Source: Apostichopus japonicus (taxonomy: Eukaryota; Echinodermata; Holothuroidea; Aspidochirotida; Stichopodidae). Taken from it: a stretch of DNA of 64,000 nt. The stretch's first letter is position 1. Every line of letters starts with the position of its first letter. The stretch spans positions 793,501 through 857,500 of the forward strand of contig NC_092571.1 of the NCBI RefSeq assembly GCF_037975245.1. Direction: 5' to 3'. Under the pieces are notes generated by a model. That model did not search any database. It was not told where the DNA came from and saw only the letters and a program-made list of their open reading frames with translations. The translations under genes and the position numbers were made by a program. Positions 13,074-52,600 of the stretch are shown in pieces.

Positions 13074-15171
13074 GATTAAAACGTCTATTACAGACATTTG
13101 AAATATAAAAACTGTGGTTCCATACACACTGAGATCCTAACCGTTACTGTAGACTGGTCAAAGTTAACGAGGCGTGAGGACCGTGTGTATACATGCTATA
13201 GTATTTGGAACAACAATAATGTGTACACTATCTGCGATGCAGACGACAGCAAAGTTTCACAAGCGAGCAATCAACACACGTACACGCTGGTGAGGGGAGT
13301 TTGACCAACAGTGAACTTACAAAATGATTATTCATGTTATACTTTTGTTGCATTTGATTGGTCGATAGTAAGTGACTTTAGGAGTTCTGTGTAAATCGTA
13401 GCGATTTGTTACTCTGTCTGTGGTTAGTGGGTTACGTCCAGAGAAGAAAATGTTACACTGGTAATACTAAATATATAGATACTTATTGTACATCGCGGTT
13501 TTCATTTGTTCCTGAAAACAGTGAGTTACTTATTGTGTACGGAGTTCTACTCCATTCAGGGGGTATATACGGAGGAAGGTGGGGGAGAGGTGCGGGAGGA
13601 GATGACATCCCAAGTGAAAATAAAAAATCAGTCCCAAATCAATGCCAAGTCGGTCCCAAAATTCGAGTCGAATTCAGCGTGGCTTTACACCCCATGAACG
13701 TGAGAGAAATAAAACAAGACATGAAACAAAATAAAGCAATATCGTTGGGGGGGGGGGGATGGAGTCGTTCCCTCCGGTAATTCTACATTCAAAGACCCGG
13801 TAATAATAGGCTGGCAAACTGTTATAGAGGGGCGGAGTCATACGTCCCACTGAAATTGAATTTCTCTTCGAATTTGATTTTGTACTTTAAGATCGCTTCG
13901 AGAGAACAACTATTTTACAAACGCCACAACCAAGTTCCCTTTATCCTCACCGTGGCTCGGAAAACATTACAGAGAACTGTAATTCCTCTTTCCAACATGT
14001 AATTTTGTGCATTAGAGTCGCTATGAGCTAACAGGAAACATCACCAAATGCTGGATATTCCTCGGGCTTGGTCCTATGGGCTTCAACCATGGTTTTAATA
14101 TGCATTCCAGAGAAACTCTCATACATGCACTTTGTGCTTAATTAATTAAACTCGCAAGAAAGCAAGAAATATATATATATATATATAAAGCTACAACTTC
14201 TGGGGCTTTCACATGGACCCCACAAGTTCACCCAGAGTAAATCCTCTTTCTGACATGTAATTTGTAAACGTTACGCCTCTCGATCAAAATAGTGCAAACT
14301 TTACAAACCAAGACAAATTGCAACTGACATAAGTTCTAAAATGTCTTTACGAAGACAAGCATTTGAGCTGATCAGCTTTTGAAAGTCGGTGATTATGGAC
14401 TCGAAATTATTACAATTTTTATTTAAACTATAAGATTACTCTACCGACGAATTGCAATGGAAACCGATTTTTAGTTTGAATTGGCGATAAAATGTCCAAA
14501 ATATCGATTTCTCACTTCACTGCTGTCTTTGATTACCCCAACTCACTGCTCCACCTTCGAAGCCCAGATTAGGAAGGTAGTAAGGAAGTTCATTATTAGG
14601 TAGTAGATTCAAGACTCCCAGGAAACCTCCCAACAGTCAGTCGTTTTGATTTGAAGAAAGTTGGATAGGGATTGAGGGCGTTAAGTTAGTTTCGAAACTA
14701 AGGTTCCACTTAAAAACCGTAAACCAGGCCGCGAACGAACTGACGGTTGGTATCGGTGGCGCTATACGACATTGCATGAATACGTAAACTGTTTGTGACG
14801 TTTTCGGAAATTAATCTTCTTCATCAAAGGAAAAAAACTATTTTCTTTTCCTGAAAGGTGGTATAAGATTTTCAGGAAGTTTGAAACGGGAGTTTGATCC
14901 GAGCCGAATTCGACACTTGAAAGTAAATATTTAGAACACGTTACAGCCCATTTTAGCTGACCCGCTCAAGCGGATAACAAAACAATCTGAAAAATCAGCA
15001 ATACAAAGACCGTACTTATTCACACAGCTGTAAACATATCCAGGTTCTTGGTCCCTATAGCACACAAACGCAAACACCATTTTTGTAATGGGATGACGGT
15101 TTGGGGTAGGGGGTGTGATAAGTAAATTACAAGGTATACAAGTTACTATACATAATAGCTGGTTATATAGG

Positions 15172-15400
15172 GGTGATCTTTCTCATTACCTATGGTAGAG
15201 CACATGGCTTTTTATCCTGAGATCACTGCAGGTTAAAATCCCGTTCTAGTTGGAATTGTGTAGAATTTCCACCTGAGCCTTCCTCGAGGGCTTCAAAGAG
15301 GACTGAAACAGTTACATTGTAACCAACTCAATCTTTGGGAAATTCAGTTCGAGAGAATAAATGCCTAACGTGATATATTACCACGTGTCACATGTAACAG
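15172..15400 (+). mobile_element. Candidate tRNA-derived SINE
   Basis: ATGGTAGAGCACATGGC at 15191 resembles a Pol III box A, and GGTTAAAATCC (15232) resembles a box B with one mismatch to GGTTCRAATCC, at tRNA-like spacing. A stem with CTTTTTATCCTGAGATCAC imitates the anticodon arm. A non-tRNA body follows. No acceptor-stem pairing, so not a functional tRNA. Confidence 0.45.
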
Positions 15401-15849
15401 ATAAAACCCGGTACAGAACAGAACAGTTATATCTATAACACGTATATTCTAGGCTGTCCGTCGAATGAATATGTGATATTTACACTGCTAGGTACATAAA
15501 TCAAATACTACCGCGCCCCTCTCCACCACATTTAAAGGTTTCAACAAATGTACCGTACACGTAACATCAAGGTAGCCTACTCAAGACCAGTAAGCCAGCA
15601 TGCTTAGTGATTTTTTGCCTTATTAAGTGTATATAGTGAATCATCTTATTGATAGAGCAACTGAGGGAATGTGTTCTAGAGTCAAGTACCAGAACATTAG
15701 AAAAGAGTTGATGACAGCATGGTCATAAGTGGAAACCTTAAAAACGCAGAGAGCAATTCATAAAGGTTTCCATAAAAAGCACTCAACATACATGGCGGCA
15801 ATCAATGTTGTTGACAAAATGTCAGGATTGGATATTATATATATGTACA

Positions 15850-16855
15850 GCTTCACTCTTCCTTGATCTTTCAAACATTTACTTCTTATGGAGTACGTGA
15901 AACAGCTCTAAATTGGTTCCAGAGTTATTTAAGTGATCGTTATCACTTTTGTGTCGTATAATGGTATGACCTCATCACGTATTTCTTGCAATATTGGTGT
16001 TCCACAAGGGTCAATTTTAGGGCCACTACTTTTATAAATGATATTTACATGTCTTCTCATAAGGTCTCCTTTATTATGTTTGCTGATGACACTACCGTTT
16101 TTACCCAACACAAACTTTTAGACAATGCTCTTCAACATATCATCAATGAATTCCTCAAAATTTCTGACTGGATAAAGTCGAATACATTGTCCCTTAATTA
16201 GCTAAAACAATATTAATGGTGTTTGGCAACAGAATTTGTGATTACACAACAGTCTCAGTAATTCTTGATAGAGTGCATATTAACGAATCTGATTATGCTT
16301 AGTTTCTAGGATTGTATATTGATTCAAACCTGAAAAAAAGGTTGCATATGCAAGTAGTACAATTAATAGGTTGAAACTATTCTTACCTGAACTCACGATG
16401 CTGACAATCACTTGCTTTGCCTCATTCAAACTACAACATCCTCGTGTGGTGTAATGCCCACATGTCAACACTTGATAGCTTATACAAGATCCAGAAATTG
16501 ACTGTTAGAAATATTTGTAATGCTTCATATATCTCACATTATGCACCCCTTTCAAAAACTTAAAATTGCTTACCTTAAATGTTACATTTAAGTTTCATAA
16601 TGGGTTTCTCCCAGATATTTTCATAATTTTCTTGATTATAACAATAGATTTAATTTGTACAATACTCGTTCTTATAATATGTTACAAACACCTATGTCCA
16701 GGACTTATATGTATCATTCTCAGGTTAGATGTTTTAGTGTTGCCCTTTGAAATTCTTTAAATGAAAACATTAGAAACAGCGAATCAATTTCATCGTATAA
16801 AAAAACATCTCTAAAGAAAAACATTATACACTCGAATGAATAATTTTTGTATAGT
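15850..16855 (+). mobile_element. Decayed non-LTR retrotransposon (CR1/L2-like reverse transcriptase)
   Basis: Translating across frameshifts gives, in order, GVPQGSILGPLL (15993), FADDTTVF (16080), FLGLYIDSNL, SLYKIQKLTVRNICNASYIS, FKFHNGFLPDIF and a carboxyl end with NTRSYN and a KKTSLKKNIIHS tail. These are RT palm motifs and the thumb/tail pattern of CR1/L2-type LINEs. There are many stops and indels, so it is dead. The 5' part is missing. Confidence 0.8.
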
Positions 16856-17089
16856 TAATGTTTCATTTACCAGTTCTGTTAAACCCTAAGTGTGTGTTTC
16901 TTTGTGTTTATTAGATGTTTTTTCTCTATATAAAATTTGATTTTTGTTTTATTTTGTAAGAGACCACACTCAAATAGTTGTCTTACTTTTGGTCCACTGC
17001 AGCATTTCTATATAACTATGTATGAACAACTGTGATTTAATGGCAGAAATAAACCCAAAGAAATCTGTATTTGTTTGCAAAAATGCAAC

Positions 17090-17775
17090 AATCACCCAAC
17101 TACACATTTCCACCAATTCTGCAGTTAGGTAAGTTAACTTTCATTTTGACCAATGACCACCTCATAGGGCCTTTGACCTCTGCAGAAACAAAATGGTTCT
17201 TGTACTCAACAAGATGGATCCACGTAAATTCAAGCTTCCTTTTCAAGTTAGAGAGTTTATATTGTCTTCAGACTTTTCACCTTTGTTGACTTGAAATGAC
17301 CTTTAAACTCTGCAGAAAAACAGCAGGTTTATTCAACTCAATAAGGTACATCTTACTAAGTAGAAAGTAATTCCAAGATTCATCGTTGGAGTTATCATGT
17401 TTTCAGACTTTGACCTCTATTGACCTCAAATGACCAACCTCCACAGAAAGCAATAAGTTTCTACTTAACATGGTTCATCCACAGACCAAATACCAAGTTC
17501 ATCCAACACCTACTTTGTGGATTAGCATGTTTTACAATTTTTTCATACTTGACCTCTGTTGACCTCCACAGAAAACAATAGGGTTCTTCTACTGAATAAG
17601 ATGCATCGACATACCAAATATTAAGTAATATGAATACACTCATGAATACATACTCATGAATACTCATACATACTCACATACATACTCATTAATACACACT
17701 CACACTCAAATATGAATACACATTCATACCATCACCATGGCATAGATTCATTTTGCCTCTGGCAAGGAATCCAAA
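17090..17775 (+). repeat. Dispersed TGACCT-rich repeat with microsatellite and hairpin end
   Basis: Several TGACCTCTNTTGACCT blocks at 10-bp phase (17411-17436 and 17550-17565), followed by CTCCACAGAAANCAATAG-type segments, then a degenerate (CATA/CTCAT)n tract (17640-17730) and a hairpin GATTC-ATTTTGCC/GGCAAGGAATC at 17745-17771. The same order of parts occurs at 36.6-36.8 kb. Confidence 0.6.
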
Positions 17776-18030
17776 AATGTTAGTTCTTAAGGTACCTGAC
17801 AGTTCCTAATACCCATCACATACACACTGCAGAGCTCTAGACCAAAATTAAAATTCAGTCAGTGTTTTGCAAACACTGGAACAGACTGATGCAGTATTAT
17901 TACTAATCCATGTGTTCATGTTACATGAAAGTACTAACTTTACCAGTTGGCCATCTGTGTCCTGTTTGTGACAGAAGATATATGGGGAAGTCCTCAGTAA
18001 ACAAGACACTTATCAAAGTTAAAGGGACAA

Positions 18031-18069
18031 TCAGGTTTGTTATCGGACAAGCAGGTTTGTTATCGGACA
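18031..18069. repeat. Short tandem duplication (about 19 bp, two copies)
   Basis: CAGGTTTGTTATCGGACAA occurs twice in tandem. Confidence 0.85.
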
Positions 18070-19703
18070 ATTGACGCAAATAGTCTTAACAATGACAGTT
18101 CTATTATGAAATTTGATTCCAATGAAACATAGCTTCTTAATATAGACCGGACCATACCAGATCCAAGCAGAAACATCAAATCAATGTAGTGTCTACATTA
18201 ATCAGAAACTCATGATGTTACACTATAAAAGGATAAACAGTAAAGGAGTGACTTGTGTGTTTTCCATTTATTTTCTTAAATAGACTTTACTCTGTCTTTT
18301 TTACAACACTGAACATTTACTAACATGAAGACATGACAACTTTGCGACATTTACACTGCTGAAGCCTAGAGGTAGTTAAATAGTTCTGTGAGATGAATAA
18401 AGAATCTACCAAACCAGCTTTTATGTAAACAACTAAATACACCAATCAGACCCAGTACAGATGATAAAATATTTGTTCTTTGGCTAAAAAGGAAAGATTT
18501 ATCATGAAGATTGACTAAAATTAGAAGCACCCTTGCCCCCCTCCCCTCCCCCTCAGGACCCACCTCATACCCCTCTTCATTCTTTCCTCATTTCAGTAAA
18601 ACAAAGACTTCACCCTCTGACTGTAATGGAACACACATGAGTCATGTAAAGGACACAAACAAATTCTGAGTGATTTAAAGGCCAGAAAGATCCAACAGCC
18701 CATAGCCCTATTTAATTATCAATTTGAAAACCTTCAATGTAACTTAAATGAGTTTTGGTGGTTTATTGATAAAAATTAAAATAGGAATATTAGTCCATCC
18801 ATAAAGGCAATAGCAAACTATGTCTGTACGGAAGTCAATTAGTACATGTACATTAATGTCAACAGGCATCAAGTTTTTAAATGTATATTGCCTGTAATAT
18901 GCTGGCAGATGTTGTAGTTTGTACTGATTGATTCAGATTCATGGTTTGCAAGACACTAATCCTGATTAATATTCCAACTGCTCATGTTTTAGAGAAAAGA
19001 GCATGAACAAGCAAGATGCGAATAAGATGACCTGCTTTCTATGTAACCATAGAAACTGATTACAAAATAGAGAAACATTAGTAGCAGATAGAGTGATTCA
19101 GAATCGATGGAAAGAAAGATATGAATTGATGGTTGTATGGATTAGATCTTAAAGGACTTGCAAAGTTAATGTTAATTTCATGGTAATATAGGTTAATGAT
19201 ATGCTAATGATATGCATGTCTTTAAATAATATGAAGAAGCTAAACCTCACAGGGTTGTTTGAAAAGGTCCAGCATTTTACAAAAGTATATGAATTGTGGT
19301 TGAGACTTTGACCTCAATTTCATTGACAACATGATTACGACATATCAATTGGCGACGAAATACGCTTTCTTCACCCAACCAGCCTTAAATTAAGGAAAAA
19401 TTAATACTTCAGTTCAGTTTCACCTATCTGTTGCTGCTAACAACTAATAGTGCAACTTATAAAGAAAATTGATAATTTAAATTGGATTCATAAAGAAATG
19501 GCCCTTTACTTATATGGTTTACAATCAAATCAATAACAGTTCTGGATAAGTGTTTTTACAAATGTTTTAGTTGCAATATGTTGTTAATATGTTTTAGCCC
19601 AGAGCCCATAATGCACCATGAAACCCTTCACCGATATATAAACTAACGTCTGAGATTATTGTTTTAGTTCGGTATTTTACAGCCTGTTGCTTGCACATTT
19701 ACA

Positions 19704-20361
19704 GACAGTGCTCACTATACTTAACATAGTGTGTACTAGTTCACATGTGCGTCCAATATTCTGATAGTGAACACCACAGTTAACAGTCTTCCCTATAATT
19801 CACATGTACTACTCAAAATAACTTAGTTCTCACTCTCACTTTGTGATAGTGCTCACTAGGATTTCAACATATTAATCTCTATCACTTCAAATAGTGCTCA
19901 TTATAATTCACATGTAATGCTCACTATAAATGCTCACTAAACTTTAAATGTAGTGCTCATTATAATTCACCTATAGTGCTCACTATGATTAAAATATAAT
20001 GCTCACTGTAATTAAAATGTAATGTGCACTCTGATTCACATACAATGCTCACTGTAATTCACATATAGTGCTCACTAAAGTTCAAACAGTCTTCAATGCA
20101 CACTATGATTCACATTAGTGCCCACTGTAATTCACACACAGTGACCACTATACTTCACATTAGTGCTCACTTTAATTCACATAGTGTTCTCTATACTTCA
20201 CATTATGCTCACTGTAATTCACATACAGTGATAACTATACTTCACATGTTCAGCTCACTGTAATTCACATAGTGTTCACTATACTTCACATGTTAAGCTC
20301 ACTGTAATTCACATACTGTGTTCACTTTGATTCACATTTATAATGCTCACTGCAATTCACA
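19704..20361. repeat. Diverged minisatellite, GCTCACT-ATTCACAT unit
   Basis: About 25 copies of a 20-27-bp unit around GCTCACTNTAATTCACAT with AGTG joints. Old and strongly diverged, with variable spacing. Noncoding. Confidence 0.85.
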
Positions 20362-23046
20362 GATCATTGAAGGGAATATAAGCAGAACAACATACTACTA
20401 CTTACATTGCTAGTGCTGTGGTTATGTACAGACGTAACAAATAGCTAGATCAGAAACTGTAAAACAAAATTTCACTGCACAAATTATTTCCGTGAAAGCT
20501 TTTAGCTAAAGCTAGCCACAGAGCGATGGTAAATATTCCTCATTAAGAGTCATTTGCTGGGACACTGAATGTGCTGCTTAACCATAAATCAAAAGTGCAT
20601 GTTATATCTTGTTGAGCTGATACTGGTATGTTAGACGTAATACTTCCCTAACGCCAGACTAACATCACTTTGAAAGTTGAAATGGAACTGTGATGAATTG
20701 CCTCCATGACTGTCCTTGAACATCGATTTACTGATTCTGTTACATTAAAGGGTAGCAAACAGAGGCTTTAACCTTCTTAGAGTAGTAACCTTTTGTAGAC
20801 ATTTAAACACCACTGCCAGCAGTCCAAGGTGTATGTCAATAATACTTTTATCATTTGAAAGATGATTCTTGAAACAGCTTAAGTTCATCAAATAAAGTGG
20901 CTGGATGACTTAGTCTAATACACAGGTCATTAGGTCAGTTCCTCAGATGCAACACAAAACGTAATATGGAAACAAAGCATTAAAGCCATGTCTTGTCCAC
21001 AATGAAGTACAGATTTGTCAATGGTACTCAATGTTGTTCACATGAAGTTTAAGGAACATCTTTTGGTTGAGTTACTTGAATCTATAAAACAAGGGACTTT
21101 CATTAACATTTAGTTGGAGAAATATTACCAGCAATCAAATTTATCTTGGACTATTACATATAAAGATTGGTAAATAAAGTATTACCTTATTTTTTTTATG
21201 GAAACTAAAATACCACATATGATAAAACAGAATAGAAGAGTATTTTGTAGACTATTTTTGAACACATCTTCCATTCAATGCCACAAAACCTTTCTAAGAG
21301 TTTAAAAGGTAGGGAAACCACAAGCCTTACACACCCATTCATCTGAATTAAGGTTCCTATCTTCATACCAAAATCACAATAAAATGGACCAAAGTCCATG
21401 TTATTCTTAATTCAAGAAGTAACTTTGTAGCTTACTCCAAGTTCATCTGTGAAATAATTCATCTTTAGCATGTAGTTTTCTTTTTTGTTCCTTATATGGG
21501 TTTTTTCGTATTATATAGAAGTGCAAGAAATTTATCTTTTCCATTAATATGAAATTAAACATCATATTAATTAACACAGATGTGGACAGGTACCTAGTAC
21601 AGGCTATAGACCATACTAAAGCATAAGAAACTTTTTTTCATATTGAATTTGTAGGATATTTCATATGAATACTGACATAAAGCTATTTCTCATGAGTTCC
21701 AGCCCTTGATTTATGAATAATTCTGTCCATTGCAAAGAAAGTGGCTTTTTGTTGTTCTTTGATTGACCTACACCAAACCGACCTGATTTTGTGGATGGTT
21801 ACAAGGCTGCCTCAACGATCTCGGGAAAGAAGTGATTTAGTCCTGCGTCATTGCCTTGTAATGATACTATATTTAGCTCATAAGTAGAGATCATTTGCAT
21901 GCTAACTGTCCAAGTTCAAGGTACTAACTTTTAAGATATAGGCCTGATATACAACTGATGAATACAAGTGGTTTATGAAGACGTAGCCATAATGGATACA
22001 AGCGCTGCAAAATATTGGCTGGATTTTTAGCAAGCTCAAAATATCCAATTGTAAATCAACACGAAAGCTTAAAGCTATCCTTAATGTGTTGAACAGTTGG
22101 TTTACTTGGGTATAATATATACAATATATATATTATCTTTGTCCTGATATTCAGTAAACATTGTCAGCACATGTCAATCTTTCAATAAATGGACTTTCAT
22201 GTAAAAACAGATTTATGGACCTTCTATTGTCATTGCAACACACTATCTGGGTTTTACTGTGAGGTGTAAACACTGTTGAATACTTTAACACTATGTTATA
22301 TGATAACTGTGTGATGCAATATCTAAATGTAGAGGGCTGTTAACACTATATGAACAGTTACCATGTGCAAGAGTTACTGTTTAACACAACATGTTAACTA
22401 TCTGTGTTGTACAGAGGACTGTTACCCAATATATAAGCACATGCAGTGTTCAGTTACTGATTAGTAATATATGAACACTTACCATGTACTACAGAGACTG
22501 CTTAACACTGTCAACAATGTGCTTTACTGACTATTAAGCTCTACAAAGACATGTATACATTATATTGAAGTGACTGTTTAATACCTTATGCATACCATTT
22601 GTAATATGATATGACACTAAACCACACAGATATGTATCAATCTCTTACAAGTTTCCTAAATGCCCAAACTACAGAGCATATGCATCGCAATTTTTGGACA
22701 ATTTAAGCATAGTTAAACATTGTTTGTATTTATTGATAAAATTCACCTCATTAATTGCTCTGCAAATCATTAACAGTTTTCCTAGCTTACCATTCCTATT
22801 TTATCATTCTGGTCATTGAACTGAGAGCACTACCAAATATCTTGCTTCTCCATGCCAGGATAACCCGCTTATAAAACTAAAAATTAAAAGCTTCAACATT
22901 TTAAAGTTGATCAAACCAAAAAATTATTTCTAGTACCTTTGACTTTTAAATACTTTATAATTACATAACAAAAATACATAACATGTGAATATTCATCATT
23001 GCTGTTGATTTCAAGGTTAAATTTGTTCCCAAGAAAAGGAATACTG

Positions 23047-23229
23047 AAATGACAATATGAATACCATACATGGCACCATGTGTGAAATGACAATATGAAT
23101 ACCATACATGGCACCATGTGTGAAATGACAATATGAATACCATACATGACACCATGTGTGAAATGAATACCATACATGGAACCATGTGTGAAATGATGGT
23201 ATGAATACCATACATGACACCATGTGTGA
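23047..23229. repeat. 38-bp minisatellite, five copies
   Basis: Unit AAATGACAATATGAATACCA plus TACATGGCACCATGTGTG. Copies are nearly identical; the fourth lacks 8 bp. The short overlapping open frames here are products of the repeat. Confidence 0.93.
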
Positions 23230-24605
23230 TAGAAGTGCACAATGTCAGTTTGACACTTTTCTTATTTGGGTCAAATGTCAATAATAAAAATATTGTAAAT
23301 TCCTAGGAAAGATAAAAAGTGGATATCATCATAACAATTATTATCACACCCAATGATATAAAACATGATTCTTTATTTATTTCTTAGAAATGATAATTTA
23401 AAATTCAGGAAAGACATTACGCTGAGACAGAGATAGTACCTGAAAGCATTTTTCCCTTTACTGCAAACATTCACTCATGCAGACATTGAGATTAAATTCA
23501 CACATGCACAACTACAATGTTGCCTGTGCATTTGACTTCTGATGGCAGTAATTTGTTTGGTAATGGCTGATTCAATCTGCCGTTAAGACTTAGCAAACAA
23601 AAGGATAAATGGATTAATACTGAATGAGAGAGGATGCTCAGGTCCCTCAAGTCACTACGATAGGATTTCTCCACATCGGAAGAATTTGTTGTAGTTTAGG
23701 AATTGTACCTGGCAGCAACAGAGTGAGTGATCTTATCATAGCTGGAAGCAGTACTTGTTGTCTTATTTTCTGGGTAATGTACTAATAATTCATCGTAAGA
23801 GACACAATGCTCTGAAAATTTAAATCCAATGTTCATAGTTCCTTGACTATTATGCAAACATTCTACACAAACCACCTTCAACAGGTCCCGACTCCCACTA
23901 TCTACATAGACCACAATGAAGTACTATCCAATGGACCACTTTACAAACGGAGTACCACCAAAGGACCACCTTTCCACGGAAAGGTACAATCCCAGAGGAC
24001 AAACAAACACAGATAACATGCCCTGGTAACATCACAGACCACACACTAGACTCCTTTACTGTAGCAAGGTATGGATGATGAAGTCAGAAATGAAATACGG
24101 TCAGTCAATCATGATTTGAGTCTAATTAATAACATATTTGTAATATCAAGTATTTTATTTTCCATAGAATTGTCATATTACCTATCACTGGACAATACCA
24201 TTGTCATGAGGCAGTAATACATATTGTAATATTTCTGATGAGTCATAGAGTGATCCGCCATGACTTGAACATGACACTATCAAACAAATAAGAAGACTTT
24301 CAAATGTTGATCAGATTTTAAACTTTAGGACAATTAACGCAAGAAGTACCAGACCCTAAGGAGAGTGTGTCATACATCGGGGTGGGGGATATCATGGGGG
24401 GTGGGGGCATAACCAGTTCAACTTCGTGAACCATCTGCTTCATATACCATGTTTTAGGGCGTGACATAACCAGTCCATCCAGTTGCCTCATAGTCCATGT
24501 TTTAGGGCGTGACATAACCAGTCCATCCTTGTGAACCAGCAGCCTCATAGTCCATCCATGTTTTAGGGCGTGACATAACCAGTCCATCCTTGTGAACCTG
24601 CTCCC

Positions 24606-49686
<25,081 letters not shown>

Positions 49687-52600
49687 CTACAACAGGCAAG
49701 AAAGACCTACTTTAACTCTTGGTGCCTATTTGGGTTTGTTATCCTTCCATGCTTGAATGACAATAAACCTTTCATTTAGTCATCACAATCTTACACAAGA
49801 CATGATTCAGGAGTAGCTAGCCTTGATAGTACCCATACTGGTAATCTGCTGTGAAATCTCTCAGCTGCAAAGAAAAACAAACAGAAACATTTCATCACAG
49901 GCACCTCAGTATCTATACAGTAGGTTCTATGCAAATGCAGAAATGCTTCCATCAACCCCCGATAATTTTCCCACCATGGTGTAAAGCAAAAAAGAGTGAT
50001 TTCAATCTGCCATGAAATAAACCTTATCATGCATTCAATCTTGATGGTCTAAACTATCTTCTTTCTTACAATGTAAATAATCACACAATCATAACAATGT
50101 ACTATTTTAACAACATTTTGGCCTATTTGCAGCGATCAATCGAATGAAATTTCACAAAACAAAAGTTGGTTGTACAAAGTCCAAAACATAGTAATAAGAC
50201 ACCTGCATGGCAGATGTATTTACCTTTCTGTTCATATAAACTGTATTAGTTAGGATGTATTCACAATACCTAACAGTGACGGTAACACCATTGTATAATG
50301 TCCATCTCTCTCTCTCTCAGATATACTATTTCTGTATGAGAGTGATGTGTTTGAAGGACACATTTAAGTAAACAAATACCAAGTAGTCATGCTAGAAGTT
50401 GTGACTGTACCAAGGCCATCTAAAAGCATTCAATGTGTAGCCCACATTGCTTTCTCAATATCATGAGCTAGGGTCTGGGCATTTGCTCTTGCATGTGTCA
50501 GACTAATATTTTCAACTGACCACCGTGCTATTGTTCTCTGTGAATGGGCCAATATATTGTCAAGTTTGTTCAATTATTAACTACAACTGCCAACAAACAG
50601 TTAGGGATTGGTTAGTTTATGTTAACAATGGAATGGATACAGAGGCTTAAAGAGTGTTTAGATGCAAAATGGTGACATAAGGTCAGCTACCTGAAATCTG
50701 TTCATTTTAATGTGTTTTGCACACAGTGCAAAATTGGTACAAATTTATATTCACTACTAGCATCCTACAATTGCTGTGTTATATCATGTGTACTTTTTTG
50801 TGTGATGTTTTCATCCCAGCGTTGTGTTTTAGTCATCTTTTCAACCATACAAGCCTGAGACTTCCATGCCCCACTGATGGAAACTACTAGTAAAATATCC
50901 ATTAAAACATTTGAGTGGGTACACCTACAGTAATCCAGGAATTCCACAATTCAATCAATCAATCAATCAATGGGAAATAGTTTTCAGCAAATTGAAAGTA
51001 TTTTTCACAAGGCCCATACAGGTTCCTATCTAACCTGTTATGTGCTGCACTAGCAGTGTTCTCCAGGAAGCTGAACAGACTAGATTTTGTTTTTAGATAG
51101 TCATTGGGAAAGTTTAATTTACTATTTAAGTACTTGAGTCACCCTACTTCTAAATATATGTCAATGTAACAATGACTCAATTACATATAAATTCAACGTG
51201 GAAAGTTGAACTGTACAATTCTGGTTGGGAGTGTTCAGCTACATTCGATATGGGAGGATCTTAATACTTCAGCTGCAGCAGCTCGTTATGTTCCTACAGT
51301 ACAAAGTCCATGGTTTGTTGTACTGAACAGTAGATGCAGTGCTGGTAGTTTGTATAGGACACTGTGCAGTATTAAAATACCATGGTAAACAGTGCAGCGG
51401 ATCAACTTTCTCAGGCAGGACTTAGCGATATACTGCATCTTCATCCAATTTGACAATAAAACATATTAATATTGCCATCAAGACCGAGGTGAATATTATC
51501 AAAGCACGAAAAAACAAATTGCCTTCTTTACATTGTTTGTTAATCAAAATATGTAAGACAACGGAGAACGATGCTGAGGAATTTATCAATCACTATCAAT
51601 TTCCAGATCGGGAAGTAATTGTTTACAAAGTAATGATTTTTACGGTCCATCACTTAATTTTATTATTTTCAATCCTATTTTTTGCAGACTAGACAGTAAA
51701 ATTGTTGACTAAAGTCAAAATGCTGCCTTACAAGTTTATTCTATTATCCCAGTAAATTGGTGAAGAAAGTAACTGCATGCATTAAAATACAAAGTAATTG
51801 TTACCTTAAATTACTATTGCAGCAAGTTGAACTGTTCTTGCTACTTAAGACAATGCTAATTACCATTGCTAAATGACAAGTAAGTAGTTACAAAACGGCT
51901 GTCAGTAGTGGTCACTACAGAATCTATCAGTGCAGCGACATGTGTAACAATTGTAAAAAACAACAAATGTAAGGAAATATGTAAATTTACCATAAGAACC
52001 TCCAGATGTAAAAATACAGGAAATTGGCCTACTATGTGGTAAGGTTATCTGGAAAATGGTGCACTTAACCTGGTTAAGAATATTTGCTTTAAATACAACG
52101 CCAAGTCATAAATGAATACCACCATCGTAATCACTACTTTGTCATCTTCTTTGGTCAAATCTGTGAACATTGTGGCTACATTTTAGGAGGACATTGACAC
52201 TACTGTAATGGTTTTGTTCCTGAATATTCCTGATTTGACATTCCACGTGGACGCTGGAAATGTTTAAGCAAATAGTGCTATGTAGTTTAGTCAACAGACT
52301 AGTATGGTGGTTTACGGTACCTTTATGAATTTCCTAACTGTGACTACTGTGTTCAGTGGCAGCACCAATGTGGGGGGGAGGGGGGGAGGGGGATGCTCTC
52401 TCAATCGTGATGCTTGCCCAACCCCCACCCCCCCTGCCACTCCCAGTTGTCAGCTCCAGTACAACACAACTGAGGCAGTCACACTTAAGGCGTACAAAAT
52501 GGATTGATATTACTTTCTTTAGCATTGTATAATCAATAACTGTAATATTCTTCTGGACATATTGTTTGTCTCTAAAAGCCTGTTTACTATCCAGGTATAA

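Larger units (their letters stand above)
13074..24605. other. Intergenic region between the membrane-protein gene and PIK3CA
   Basis: About 11.5 kb. Contains (AT)n at 14170-14187, a tRNA-like SINE at 15.2 kb, a decayed LINE at 15.85-16.85 kb, a TGACCT-rich repeat at 17.1-17.8 kb, and tandem arrays at 19.7-20.4 and 23.0-23.2 kb. The last part is PIK3CA 3' UTR. No other gene was recognised. Confidence 0.6.

Noticed and set aside
15172-15262. Functional tRNA gene
   Set aside because: Box B mismatch and no acceptor stem; better read as a SINE head.
22911-23281. Overlapping 109-, 106- and 68-codon frames
   Set aside because: Artefact of the 38-bp repeat; three overlapping frames with the same shifted motif.
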